A DNA stretch of 49,829 nt from an uncultured bacterium (lineage in GTDB: Bacteria; Verrucomicrobiota; Lentisphaeria; Oligosphaerales; Oligosphaeraceae): positions 1 through 49,829 of the forward strand of contig CACYQT010000018.1 in the NCBI GenBank assembly GCA_902776645.1. The letters run 5' to 3'. Below, in pieces: positions 10,336 to 18,659 of this stretch. Made by a program: the position numbers and the translations under genes. The notes under the pieces were generated by a model, which was not told the DNA's origin, ran no database searches, and saw nothing but the letters and a program-made list of their open reading frames with translations. Within the stretch, counting starts at the first letter, position 1. Each line of letters starts with the position of its first letter.

Positions 10336-11337
10336 ATGAATCACAGCTCTATACAGAAAGGCGACCAACAAGGACATATTGTCATCTTCAAGACGGAAGA
10401 TGGAAAGATTTCCGTTGATGCAAGATTCAGTCAGGAAACCGTATGGCTGAACCTTGACCAGATGTCGGAATTATTTGAACGCGACAAATCCACCATTTCC
10501 AGGCATATCAAGAATGTGTTTGAGGAAGGTGAACTTGAGCGGGAATCAGTTGTTGCAGATTTTGCAACAACTGCCGCAGATGGTAAGAACTATCTAGTAG
10601 CCTATTACAATCTTGATGTCATCATCTCGGTGGGATATAGAGTCAAGTCATTGCGCGGCACACAATTTCGTATCTGGGCAACCAAGCGTCTTCATGAATA
10701 TATGATAAAAGGGTTCACTATGGACGATGAGCGGCTCAAGCATGGGGGAGGAAGATATTTCAGGGAACTGCTCCAACGCGTACGAGACATCCGCTCAAGT
10801 GAGCGGAATCTCTATCAGCAGGTGACTGATATCTATGCGACAGCCATTGACTATGATCCAAAGGCGGAAATCACAAGACAGTTTTTTGCATGTGTACAAA
10901 ACAAAATGCACTATGCTGCGCATCAACATACTGCGGCGGAAGTCATCTATGAACGTGCAGACGCTGAAAAGCCTTTTGTCGGTATGACGAATTTCAAGGG
11001 GAACTATGTTACACGAGAAGATGTGGTCATTGCCAAGAATTATCTTTCTGAAAAGGAATTGACTATATTGAACCTTCTAGTCTCACAATATTTGGATTAT
11101 GCTGAACTGCAGGCATTGGAAGAAAATGCAATGACCATGCAGGACTGGATAAATACTCTAGACCGTATTCTTGCCAATAATGGACGAGTTTTGCTAACAG
11201 GCAAGGGGAGTGTGTCTCATCAACAGGCGGTGAAAAAGGCAGAATATGAATTCGAAATATATCGAGCAAGAGAAATGAAGGAATTAGAATCTGATTTTGA
11301 TCGTGCGATAAAACAAATCAAAGGAATAGATCAATAA
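10336..11337 (+). CDS. RhuM-family protein
   Basis: 333 residues, close to the usual RhuM length. The N-terminus has the family's strand-and-helix opening (VIFKTEDGKISVDARF, ETVWLNLDQMSELF), then a helix-turn-helix-like stretch with RDKSTISRHIKNVFEEGEL (about 50-70). The conserved NLDVIISVGYRVKS and GTQFRIWATKRLHEYM motifs follow at about 95-130. RhuM was named from Salmonella pathogenicity island 3, and homologues are scattered on mobile or accessory DNA; the molecular function is not established, although DNA binding is suspected. G+C is visibly lower (low 40s by eye) than in the flanking genes, which fits horizontal acquisition. No integrase, toxin or restriction gene is adjacent, so it is an orphan. 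The spacing from the previous gene is 43 bases and no terminator is seen between them. Confidence 0.85.
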   Translation: MNHSSIQKGDQQGHIVIFKTEDGKISVDARFSQETVWLNLDQMSELFERDKSTISRHIKNVFEEGELERESVVADFATTAADGKNYLVAYYNLDVIISVGYRVKSLRGTQFRIWATKRLHEYMIKGFTMDDERLKHGGGRYFRELLQRVRDIRSSERNLYQQVTDIYATAIDYDPKAEITRQFFACVQNKMHYAAHQHTAAEVIYERADAEKPFVGMTNFKGNYVTREDVVIAKNYLSEKELTILNLLVSQYLDYAELQALEENAMTMQDWINTLDRILANNGRVLLTGKGSVSHQQAVKKAEYEFEIYRAREMKELESDFDRAIKQIKGIDQ

Positions 11338-11533
11338 ATACTGCCCTTCAGGCGGATTTTCCAAGGCGACAAGAAAAGTTTGACAGTTACGGTCATGGAT
11401 GCCCTTTTGTATTGGCTCGCGCTAGATACAATAGAACATCCATTACCGAGATATTTAATCGTTCGGCACACGCACGCTGGGAATGGAATCACCACGTGGT
11501 GTATTCTTTCCGAAACAGTCAAGTCGACGCCTT

Positions 11534-11863
11534 TTACTGTTTGTCTTTCAAAGCGTCCTGGTAGACGCCGAGCTTGGTCTTGAGAGTGGAGACGACGGAG
11601 AGAAGCCCCTGAACCTGCTCCTTGAGGTTGCTGCCTTTTTCACCGAGCAGATCCATTGGATTCAGATCCTTGAGCTGCGCTTGCAAGCCGTTCAGTTCAC
11701 CGGTCTTGGAGGAGATCATCTCCATGACCTTCTTGATGAGGTCCTGCAATCCCGCCAAATCAAGTTTTGCGGCTTCGTCCACCGCATCCTGCTTGTCTTT
11801 CGCCACGTCGGATTCCGTGCGACTGCCACCCAGCAGATTGGTCAAATCTTCCAAAAGTCCCAT
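11534..11863 (-). CDS. Small coiled-coil hypothetical protein
   Basis: 109 residues starting at MGLLEDLTNLLGG. I chose this ATG because AAAGGA lies about 8 bases upstream; a longer frame to 11992 adds a 43-residue stretch without coding character. The protein is hydrophilic and mostly helical, with heptad-like Leu/Ile/Met spacing (LAGLQDLIKKVMEMISSKTG, LNGLQAQLKDL) and no cysteine, signal peptide or membrane segment. It sits alone between rhuM-like DNA and ppdK. I do not recognise a family. It could be a self-assembling cytoplasmic protein or a small secreted substrate; there is no direct evidence for either. Confidence 0.7.
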   Translation of the reverse strand: MGLLEDLTNLLGGSRTESDVAKDKQDAVDEAAKLDLAGLQDLIKKVMEMISSKTGELNGLQAQLKDLNPMDLLGEKGSNLKEQVQGLLSVVSTLKTKLGVYQDALKDKQ

Positions 11864-12071
11864 GATGTCATTCCTTTTCAAATTGCCAGACAAGTCGCGG
11901 CACCCGATGGAGTCCGGGAGCGACGACACGAATATCAAATCTCGGAGGGGGATGCCCGCGGCATTTCCAAGACGGAAATTACTGTAATACAATTACAGAC
12001 AAATGCCAAATCTTCAGATACGGTTTTCTTTCTTGGACTGAGGAGCTTCTACATCGTGACTCTTGGATGCT

Positions 12072-12114
12072 AAAAAAGAAAAAGGGCTGTTGCCTGGTTT
12101 TGCAACAGCCCTTT
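12072..12114 (-). terminator. Intrinsic terminator of ppdK
   Basis: A perfect 13-bp stem (12081-12093 with 12102-12114) with an 8-base loop lies 21 bases past the ppdK stop on the minus strand. It is followed there by a T-rich run (complement of 12072-12080). Confidence 0.9.
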
Positions 12115-12135
12115 CGTGCGTTCAGACGATATTCG

Positions 12136-14889
12136 TTACTTGTCCATGGCCTTGATGGCGGCCTGCGCGCTGGCGACGCGCGCCACGGGGACGCGGAACG
12201 GCGAGCAGCTGACATACGTCAGGCCTTGGCTGAAGCAGAATTCGACGGAGGCGGGATCGCCGCCCTGTTCGCCGCAGATGCCGACCTTCAGCATCGGGCG
12301 GGTTGAACGGCCTTTCTTCGTGGCCATCTCGATGAGGGCGCCGACGCCGTCGCGGTCGATCGTCTGGAACGGATCGGCGGTGAGGACGCGCTGGTCAAGG
12401 TAGGAGGACATGAAGTTGCCGATGTCGTCGCGGGAGAAGCCGAACGTCAGCTGTGTCAAGTCGTTGGTGCCGAAGGAGAAGAATTCGGCGACCTCGGCCA
12501 GCTTGTCGGCCAGCAGGGCGGCGCGCGGGATTTCGATCATCGTGCCGATCTTGTAATGGAGCTGCTTGGGTGTCATCTCCATGCGGATCAGCGTCTTCTG
12601 GTAGGCCTTTTCGATGAGCGCATGGGCGAGCTTCAGTTCGCGGATGTCGCAGGTGATCGGGACCATGATTTCGGGGATGATGTCCTTGCCGTCCTTGATG
12701 AGTTCGGCGGCGGATTCGAGAATGGCGCGGGCCTGGTATTCCGTGATTTCTGGATAGGTTACGGAGAGGCGGACGCCGCGGTGGCCCATCATCGGGTTGT
12801 TCTCCTGCAGGGCGTCGACGCGTTTGCGGACTTCGTCTTCCGCGATGCCGAGGGCGTTGGACAGCTCCTGGCGGCCGAGGGCGGAATGGGGGACGAATTC
12901 ATGAAGCGGCGGGTCGAGCAGGCGGATGGTGACGGGGAAGCCGTCCATGGCGAGCATCGTTTCCTTGATGTCCTTCTTCATGAAGGGGAAGAGTTCGTTC
13001 AAAACGGAGATGCGGTCCGACTGCGTCGTGCAGAGGATCATCTTGCGGAGGAGGAACAACGGCTTGGCGGAGCCTTCGCCGTAGAACATGTGCTCCGTGC
13101 GGAAGAGGCCGATGCCTTCCGCGCCGAACTCGCGGGCCTTCTGCGCGTCCGCCGGGTTGTCGGCGTTGGCGCGGACGCCCATCGTGCGGTATTTGTCGAC
13201 CAGCGACATGAAGCGGAGGAAGCGGGCGTAGTCGCCGGAAGCCGTCGGGGCGACGAGCGGGAGGTCGCCTTCATAGACGACGCCCTTGGAGCCGTTGATG
13301 GTCAGCACGTCGCCTTCGCGGAGGGTCTTGTCGCCGACCTTCATGGTCTTGTTGATGGCATCGACGATCATGCCGTCGGCGCCGACGATGCAGGACTTGC
13401 CCCAGCCGCGGGCCACGAGGGCCGCGTGGGAGGTCATGCCGCCGCGGGCCGTCAGGATGCCGTTGGCCGCGCGCATGCCTTCGACGTCTTCAGGGGACGT
13501 CTCTTCGCGGACGAGAATGACTTTTTTGCCGAGGCGGATGGCCTGCACGGCGTCCTGCGCCGTGAAGAAGATTTCGCCGGTGGCGGCGCCGGGGCCGGCG
13601 GGAAGTCCTTTCAGCAGAACGGCCTGGCGGCTTTCGATCTTCGGTTCGATGATCGGGAGCAGGAATTCGAGAACCTGATTGGGGGCGACGCGGAGGACGG
13701 CGGTCTTGTCGTCGATGAGGCCTTCGTCCATCATGTCGAGGGCCATGTTGACGGCGGCCTTGCCGCCGCGTTTGCCGACGCGGCACTGCAGCATGTACAG
13801 CTTGGCCTCTTCGATGGTGAATTCTATGTCCAGCATGTCCGTGTAGTGCTGTTCGAGCTTGTTGCGGATTTCGACGAGCTCGCGGTACGTGTCGGGCATG
13901 CTCTCTTCCATGGAGACCAGATCTTTGTTCTGGTCCGTCTTCGTCTCGTTGTTGAGCGGCAGAGGCGTGCGGATGCCGGCGACGACGTCTTCGCCCTGGG
14001 CGTTGATGAGCCATTCGCCGAAGAACAGGTTTTCACCGGTTGCGGGGTTGCGGGTGAACGCGACGCCCGTGGCGGACGTGTCGCCCATGTTGCCGAAGAC
14101 CATGGTCTGGACGTTGACGGCCGTGCCCCACGTCTCCGGAATGCCTTCGATGCGGCGGTAGCTGACGGCCTTCGTGCCCATCCAGGACTTGAAGACGGCG
14201 CCGATGCCGCCCCACAGCTGCTTCATCGGATCATCCGGGAACTCGGAGCCGAGGATCTCCTGGATCTTGCGTTTGAAAGCGCCTGCGAGGACCTTCAGGT
14301 CGTCCGCGTTCAGATCCGTGTCCGACTTGTAGTCTTTAATGTATTTGTACTGGTCGAGGATCTCGTCCAGGATCTTGCGGATGCCTTTGCCGTCGAAGGG
14401 TTCGATGCCTTCGGCCTTTTCCATGACGACGTCAGCGTACATCATGATCAGGCGGCGGTAGGAGTCCCAGACGAAACGTTCGTTGTTGGTCTTTTTGATG
14501 AGGCCGGGGATGGTGGAGGTGGAAAGACCGATGTTGAGGACGGTGTCCATCATGCCGGGCATGGACTGGCGGGCGCCGGAACGGCAGGAGACCAGCAGCG
14601 GGTTTTCGGGGTCGCCGTACTTGCGGCCCATCTTGGCCTCGACGCGGGCCAGGGCGGCGTTCACTTCCGCCTCAAGCGTGGGCGGGAAATGGCTGTCCGC
14701 CGCGAAATAGGCGTTGCAGCAGTCCGTCGTAATGGTGAAGCCGGCGGGGACCGGCAAGCCCAGACGGCTCATTTCGGCCAGGTTCGCGCCCTTGCCGCCC
14801 AGTTCGTTCTTCATGGAGGCGTCGCCTTCGGTCGTTTCGTCGCCGAAGAAATACACATACTTGGTGTCGCTCTTCTTGGTGTCGCTCAT
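12136..14889 (-). CDS. ppdK: Pyruvate, phosphate dikinase
   Basis: 917 residues from the ATG at 14889, which has AGAAG about 6 bases upstream; two upstream in-frame ATGs would add 11 or 34 residues. The enzyme interconverts ATP + Pi + pyruvate and AMP + PPi + phosphoenolpyruvate, serving PPi-linked glycolysis in many anaerobes. The N-terminal nucleotide-binding domain has GGKGANLAEM and the phosphate-loop-like VSCRSGARQSMPGMMDT. The swivelling phosphohistidine domain carries GGMTSHAALVARG with the catalytic His at about 488. The C-terminal PEP/pyruvate barrel ends with VGICGEQGGDP, whose Cys (about 872) sits 45 residues from the end, matching the catalytic Cys of the clostridial enzyme. The gene has its own terminator and is separated by another one from the small gene upstream, so it is probably monocistronic. 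Confidence 0.97.
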   Translation of the reverse strand: MSDTKKSDTKYVYFFGDETTEGDASMKNELGGKGANLAEMSRLGLPVPAGFTITTDCCNAYFAADSHFPPTLEAEVNAALARVEAKMGRKYGDPENPLLVSCRSGARQSMPGMMDTVLNIGLSTSTIPGLIKKTNNERFVWDSYRRLIMMYADVVMEKAEGIEPFDGKGIRKILDEILDQYKYIKDYKSDTDLNADDLKVLAGAFKRKIQEILGSEFPDDPMKQLWGGIGAVFKSWMGTKAVSYRRIEGIPETWGTAVNVQTMVFGNMGDTSATGVAFTRNPATGENLFFGEWLINAQGEDVVAGIRTPLPLNNETKTDQNKDLVSMEESMPDTYRELVEIRNKLEQHYTDMLDIEFTIEEAKLYMLQCRVGKRGGKAAVNMALDMMDEGLIDDKTAVLRVAPNQVLEFLLPIIEPKIESRQAVLLKGLPAGPGAATGEIFFTAQDAVQAIRLGKKVILVREETSPEDVEGMRAANGILTARGGMTSHAALVARGWGKSCIVGADGMIVDAINKTMKVGDKTLREGDVLTINGSKGVVYEGDLPLVAPTASGDYARFLRFMSLVDKYRTMGVRANADNPADAQKAREFGAEGIGLFRTEHMFYGEGSAKPLFLLRKMILCTTQSDRISVLNELFPFMKKDIKETMLAMDGFPVTIRLLDPPLHEFVPHSALGRQELSNALGIAEDEVRKRVDALQENNPMMGHRGVRLSVTYPEITEYQARAILESAAELIKDGKDIIPEIMVPITCDIRELKLAHALIEKAYQKTLIRMEMTPKQLHYKIGTMIEIPRAALLADKLAEVAEFFSFGTNDLTQLTFGFSRDDIGNFMSSYLDQRVLTADPFQTIDRDGVGALIEMATKKGRSTRPMLKVGICGEQGGDPASVEFCFSQGLTYVSCSPFRVPVARVASAQAAIKAMDK

Positions 14890-14981
14890 TTTTTCTTCTT
14901 TCGTTTGTTTTTTCTTGACCATTTTCCCGGTCCCGCTTTGTCTTTTGGAGGAATCACATCGGAACGTATTGCCGGAGAATG

Positions 14982-15055
14982 AAAAAAGCAATTGGAACGT
15001 CTTAAGGATGTGATACGGTAACTATTTAAGTATCACTGTCTTGCGTTCCAATCGC
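14982..15055 (-). terminator. Long hairpin terminator between the 34-residue gene and ppdK
   Basis: On the minus strand a stem pairs 15044-15055 with 14988-14999 (one mismatch). It encloses a second short stem (GTGATAC/GTATCAC) and is followed at once by six T's (14987-14982) and C. This fits a rho-independent terminator for the small basic gene. Its size and inner stem leave room for an attenuator controlling ppdK. Confidence 0.7.
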
Positions 15056-15088
15056 CTTTCTCTCTCCGTCCCCTGCCAAGGTTGTTGT

Positions 15089-15193
15089 TTATTTTTTCTT
15101 GGCCTTTTTGGCTTCGTTGGCGCGTGCCTTCAGTCTTTCGTTGTAGCGCTTGCGGCGGATTCTTTTCTCGGCTTTCGTGTGTTGCTGACTCAT
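15089..15193 (-). CDS. 34-residue highly basic small protein
   Basis: A short gene with an ATG at 15193 preceded by TTGGAG at 7 bases spacing, a TAA stop at 15089-15091, and a terminator immediately after. The product begins MSQQHTKAEKRIRRKRYNER and ends in Lys-Ala-Lys-Lys-Lys; more than a third of its residues are Lys or Arg. Its composition and size are like ribosome-associated small basic proteins, but I cannot match it to a named ribosomal protein family (it is not bTHX or L36-like, and there is no zinc motif). The good ribosome-binding site, the terminator and the ordinary codon use argue that it is real. An RNA- or ribosome-binding role is inference only. Confidence 0.75.
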   Translation of the reverse strand: MSQQHTKAEKRIRRKRYNERLKARANEAKKAKKK

Positions 15194-15286
15194 GATGGTC
15201 TCCAATGATTCGTTGAAATATATGTCTGGTTGTTTAAGTGCAAAAAATTAATATAATGTTTCCTCGATGGATGTCAAATGATTTCC

Positions 15287-15431
15287 AGCTGAAAGCTGAA
15301 AGCTTAAAGCTAAAAGCAACAGCCAAAAGCAATAAGGAGAGATGTGGTGAACAAGAGTCTCCAGATCTTCCCGTTGCTTGCAAGTGAAAGACTTGCCTTT
15401 ACTTTAAACCTTTAGCTTTAAGCTTTTAGCT
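15287..15431. repeat. Inverted pair of 7-bp tandem repeat arrays (AGCTTAA family)
   Basis: Five heptamers occupy 15287-15321 (AGCTGAA twice, then AGCTTAA, AGCTAAA, AGCAACA). The same family runs in the opposite orientation at 15404-15431. The two arrays share a perfect 16-bp inverted repeat, AAAGCTTAAAGCTAAA, at 15299-15314 against 15411-15426. The right array overlaps by two bases the stop codon of the metallophosphoesterase gene (15430-15432). About 80 bp of unrecognised sequence lies between the arms. Confidence 0.85.
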
Positions 15432-16356
15432 AATAATTCATCGTCAAGTCGATGGACTGGACGTTGGCTGTCGTCGGGCGGCTGTGCGCGTCGAATTTTG
15501 GATTGCCGGTCATTTCGCGGGTGACGCCCATGAAGAGGGAGCTTTGCATGCCGTCGATCTTGATCCGGCCGTCTTCGGAGAGGGTGATGATGGCGTGGAC
15601 GGGATCGTTGAACATGACCGTGTTGCAGGCCAGCCGCCAGCGGTTCAGGATCTCCGGCGGGTATTGGTCATGCTTCTTGCTGACCCATTCGTAGTTGGCG
15701 GAATTGAGCTCGAAGTAGATGACGTTGTCGAGAATGCGGAGGAAGTCGCGGTGGTAGTGGCCATTGATGCAGAGGCGGACGCGGCCCGGATGGCGGGCGT
15801 TGGCCTGGTTGATGATGGCTTTGACATCGTCTTGGTTATGGATGCCGTGGTTTTCGCGTTCGTAGCTTTCATGGGAGAAGCAGACGCACGGATAGGGGGA
15901 GGTTTCGACGGTGTCGCGGAACCATTCGAGCTGCTCCGGCGGGATCCAGTCGCGTTCGTCATTGAACTTGTAGTAGTTGCTGCTGGAGAAGTGGATGTAT
16001 TCCCCGTCATGCTTGAAGTAGTTGGGGTCCAGGATGATGAAGCGGAATCCGTTTTTGTCGAAATGATAATATCCGCGTTCCATGCGGTAGCATTGGAGGG
16101 TGACTTCGTGCGGGTTGCCGTCGTCGTCATGGTTGCCGATCGTGTGGTACGTCGGGATTTTGAAATCGTTGTAGTGGTTGACGTAGTCGATGCATTTCAA
16201 GGGCGTGTGGGTGAAATCGCCGCAATGGATGATGAAATCGACGTTCTCCCATTCCGCGTGGGCGAGGATGCGGTCGAGCCATTCCCATGAGTCGCGCGGA
16301 AACACGCCCGGATAATAATGGATATCGGCGAAAGCGCAGAATTTGACGGTTTGCAT
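15430..16356 (-). CDS. Metallophosphoesterase (calcineurin-like)
   Basis: 308 residues from the ATG at 16356 (AAGG about 8 bases upstream). A 15-residue upstream extension is possible but lacks support. All metallophosphoesterase signature motifs are present: D11-x-H13 (ADIHYY), G46-D47 (CGDFTH), GNHD at 74-77, H162 (FSHES) and GHYH at 199-202. These residues hold a dinuclear metal centre that hydrolyses phosphomono- or diesters. No signal peptide is seen, so it is probably cytoplasmic. The central region and C-terminus contain no extra domain that would name a substrate; cyclic-nucleotide or phosphodiester hydrolysis is possible. Its stop codon touches a heptamer repeat array. The spacer upstream (16357-16572) holds a GC-rich palindromic stretch at about 16490-16535 and no gene. 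Confidence 0.88.
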   Translation of the reverse strand: MQTVKFCAFADIHYYPGVFPRDSWEWLDRILAHAEWENVDFIIHCGDFTHTPLKCIDYVNHYNDFKIPTYHTIGNHDDDGNPHEVTLQCYRMERGYYHFDKNGFRFIILDPNYFKHDGEYIHFSSSNYYKFNDERDWIPPEQLEWFRDTVETSPYPCVCFSHESYERENHGIHNQDDVKAIINQANARHPGRVRLCINGHYHRDFLRILDNVIYFELNSANYEWVSKKHDQYPPEILNRWRLACNTVMFNDPVHAIITLSEDGRIKIDGMQSSLFMGVTREMTGNPKFDAHSRPTTANVQSIDLTMNY

Positions 16357-16572
16357 GATGATTGCCTTGAAAATATTTGTTAGGACCACGAATGGACACA
16401 ATTGAACACCAATGCCTCTCCGCCAGGGCCGACAAATTTCAGAATACTTTGTTTGTGCATCATGTAGTCTGAATGCTGAATTTGTGTGGCGGCCACCGGC
16501 GGCTCGGCGGTTTCATGCGCGCTACGCGCAGGATATTTTTTCGTGGTTTGCTGTCGAATAAGAATTTTTAAA

Positions 16573-17880
16573 TTAGAAAAGATCGATGAGGGCGTCGGCG
16601 AACTGCTTCATGCCGAAGGTGTTGGGATGGTTGATGGCGTTCATCATGAGGCTGGAGTAGGGGATGCCCTGCCGCCAGAGACGGCCATAGCGCATGGCGG
16701 CGTCCGCCAAGGCGATGTTCTTCTCTTTCGCGAACTTGCGGAGAGCGACGACGTAGGGGCGCGGGTCGTTGTCGATGTTCTTTTCGGAGGTCAGTCCCAT
16801 CCAGTCCGGACGGACGTAGTGGGGCGTGAGGATGATCCATTCGGCGCCGATGGCGGTGAAGTCGTTAAGGAACTTTCCATAGCGTTCATAGACGGTCTGT
16901 TCGTTCAGGCCTGCGTCGTTGACGAATTCGGAGATGACGAGATCAGGCTTGACGGCGAGAACGGTTTCATTATAGTTGTGGATCTGGCCGGCGGGCTGGG
17001 CGAGATAACTGGCCGTGTTGTAGCCGCCCCACGCTTCCGTGACGAGTTCGATCTCCGCTTGCGGGAACAGCTTCTGGAGGCGTTCGACGAACTGGTTCTG
17101 CCAGCGGTTGTGCTGCCAGTCCGGAACGAACGTGCCGACGGTCACGCTGTCGCCCCAAGCGAGAATCTTCACCTTTTCGCCGTTCTTGAGCTTGGCGTAG
17201 GTCTTCGGGATGAGTTTTTCAGCGGCATGCGGGGCGGGGCGCAGTTCTTTCGGAAATTCCGTTTCGAGAATTGGAAGGAGGTTTTCATCCGTCAATTTCG
17301 GAATGCAGCCGTTGATCCAGATGTTGGCGAGGCGGACGTCGCCGTCCAGCAGTTCCGCCTGCGATGGATTCGCCTGATGCGGAACGCCTGTACGGACGGC
17401 GAACGCGCCGTCTTTCGTCTGGACGATGGCGTCGATGCGCAGCTTGACGTAGGTGTAGTCAAAATAAACAGGCTGGTTGGGCTGGATGCGGCCGTTGGGC
17501 AGACGGCCGACGGTGCCCCAGTCCGGCGTCAGCTGGTAGTCTTTGCCGTTTTCATAAATGACGGCGTCCGCCTGGTCGGAGGATTTGACTTTCAGCGTCT
17601 CGACCTTCAGGGCGTTACGCGTCGTGCATTCCTGCGCCGTGATGCCGACCGGTTTCGTGCCGCGCATCCAGCCGCCGGCGTTCGGGCGGTAGTCGGCCAA
17701 CGCCGCATGGCGTTCATTGGCAACGACAAAGGGCGACGGTTGCTCAATGCGGACGATGCCTTTTTTTCCGTTATATGCGACTTCCACATCGAAGTCGCCG
17801 ACGAGTTTCAATTGCGCGGGCTCCGCCAAAACGGATAATGACAACAAAGCCAAATTGACAAACAGCATTTTTTTCATCAT
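16573..17880 (-). CDS. Exported SGNH/GDSL-family hydrolase
   Basis: 435 residues. ATG-ATG at 17880/17877 follows AAGGGA; the second ATG has the better spacing. A signal peptide (about 1-19, ending VLA) predicts export. Residues about 20-225 look like a beta-rich N-terminal domain. The SGNH domain starts near 235 with LAWGDSVTVG, placing the nucleophile at Ser245. It continues with WGGYNTASYL, the block III-like EFVNDAG, and a C-terminal INHPN with His418. The residue where the canonical DxxHP motif has Asp appears to be Ala415, so the catalytic Asp may be absent or elsewhere. Such two-domain SGNH proteins often deacetylate or de-esterify glycans, and the other glycan-directed genes in the window fit this. 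The substrate is unknown. Confidence 0.82.
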   Translation of the reverse strand: MMKKMLFVNLALLSLSVLAEPAQLKLVGDFDVEVAYNGKKGIVRIEQPSPFVVANERHAALADYRPNAGGWMRGTKPVGITAQECTTRNALKVETLKVKSSDQADAVIYENGKDYQLTPDWGTVGRLPNGRIQPNQPVYFDYTYVKLRIDAIVQTKDGAFAVRTGVPHQANPSQAELLDGDVRLANIWINGCIPKLTDENLLPILETEFPKELRPAPHAAEKLIPKTYAKLKNGEKVKILAWGDSVTVGTFVPDWQHNRWQNQFVERLQKLFPQAEIELVTEAWGGYNTASYLAQPAGQIHNYNETVLAVKPDLVISEFVNDAGLNEQTVYERYGKFLNDFTAIGAEWIILTPHYVRPDWMGLTSEKNIDNDPRPYVVALRKFAKEKNIALADAAMRYGRLWRQGIPYSSLMMNAINHPNTFGMKQFADALIDLF

Positions 17881-17908
17881 TGTTCCCTTTTCTTGTTGAT
17901 TTAAAATA

Positions 17909-17943
17909 AATTATGAATTATGAATTATGCATTATGAATTATG
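17909..17943. repeat. AATTATG heptamer array overlapping the end of the WecG-like gene
   Basis: Five tandem 7-bp units: AATTATG three times, CATTATG, then AATTATG. The TAA stop of the glycosyltransferase gene (17932-17934, minus strand) lies inside the array, so its last codons (Thr-His-Asn-Ser) are repeat sequence. Confidence 0.9.
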
Positions 17944-18654
17944 AGTATAAATTCTCCAGAGGAAGAGAGGATTTCCGATGACGTATCGTTTGAACAGGCG
18001 GATCGGTTCCTGGCGGAGGCGATAGACCCATTCCAGTTTCGCCTTGCGCATCCACAACGGGGCGCGCGGGATGCGGCCAGAAGCGAAATCGAGCAGTCCG
18101 CCGACGCCGATGCAAACGCGGCAATGGAGCTTGTCCAAGTGGTCGCGGATCCAGAATTCCTGTTTGGGAACGCCAAAGGCGACCAATAGGACATCTGGAT
18201 TGGCGGCGTTGATTTCCGCAATGACCTCTTCTTCATGGCCTTGGAAAAATCCATGATGGGTTCCGACAATTTTTAGCCCCGGATGCTGTTTCAGCAGATT
18301 GTCCCGCGCGGCATCCGCCACGGCCGGCTGGCCGCCGAGCAGATAGAGACTATGGCCTTCTTCGCAAAGGAGCGGCAGCATGTCCGTGCCGTTGACGTTC
18401 TCTTTCACAGGATTGCCGACGTGTTTCGCGGCGATCTCCACGCCGACGCCGTCCGCCCAGACGCGATCCGCCTGGTTCAGCAAATCCGCGTATTCACGGT
18501 TCTTGTAGGCGATGTTAAGGCAGTGTGCGTTGATGAAACAGCAAAAGGCGGGACGGTCGCCGGGCGATTCGACGCGATGTCGAATCGCTTGAAGGGCTTC
18601 CGCCATGGATTCCGTTGAGTAATGAATTCCGAAAATAGTTGCTTGTTCAGCCAT
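17932..18654 (-). CDS. WecG/TagA/CpsF-family glycosyltransferase
   Basis: 240 residues from the ATG at 18654; a longer TTG-initiated frame would translate the adjacent repeat element and is unlikely. No clear Shine-Dalgarno sequence precedes this ATG. Family motifs are in order: INAHCLN with the active-site-type Thr replaced by Ala/His context, ADRVWADGVGVE, VNGTDM, LYLLGGQP, FGVPKQE, then VGGLLDFASGRIPRAPLW and the LEWVYRL...EPIRLFKRY tail. Members transfer N-acetylmannosamine or related sugars from UDP donors to undecaprenyl-linked acceptors in surface polysaccharide synthesis, on the inner face of the membrane. No other glycan-assembly genes are adjacent. The C-terminus reads into a heptamer repeat, so the family's usual end has been altered by a few residues. 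Confidence 0.9.
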   Translation of the reverse strand: MAEQATIFGIHYSTESMAEALQAIRHRVESPGDRPAFCCFINAHCLNIAYKNREYADLLNQADRVWADGVGVEIAAKHVGNPVKENVNGTDMLPLLCEEGHSLYLLGGQPAVADAARDNLLKQHPGLKIVGTHHGFFQGHEEEVIAEINAANPDVLLVAFGVPKQEFWIRDHLDKLHCRVCIGVGGLLDFASGRIPRAPLWMRKAKLEWVYRLRQEPIRLFKRYVIGNPLFLWRIYTHNS

Positions 18655-18659
18655 TTTTT

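Noticed and set aside
12556..14982. An 808-codon open frame antisense to ppdK, and other long antisense frames over the giant repeat gene, the esterase and rny
   Set aside because: They mirror genes with clear family motifs; strong third-position G/C bias keeps the opposite frame open. No ribosome-binding site or recognisable motif supports them.
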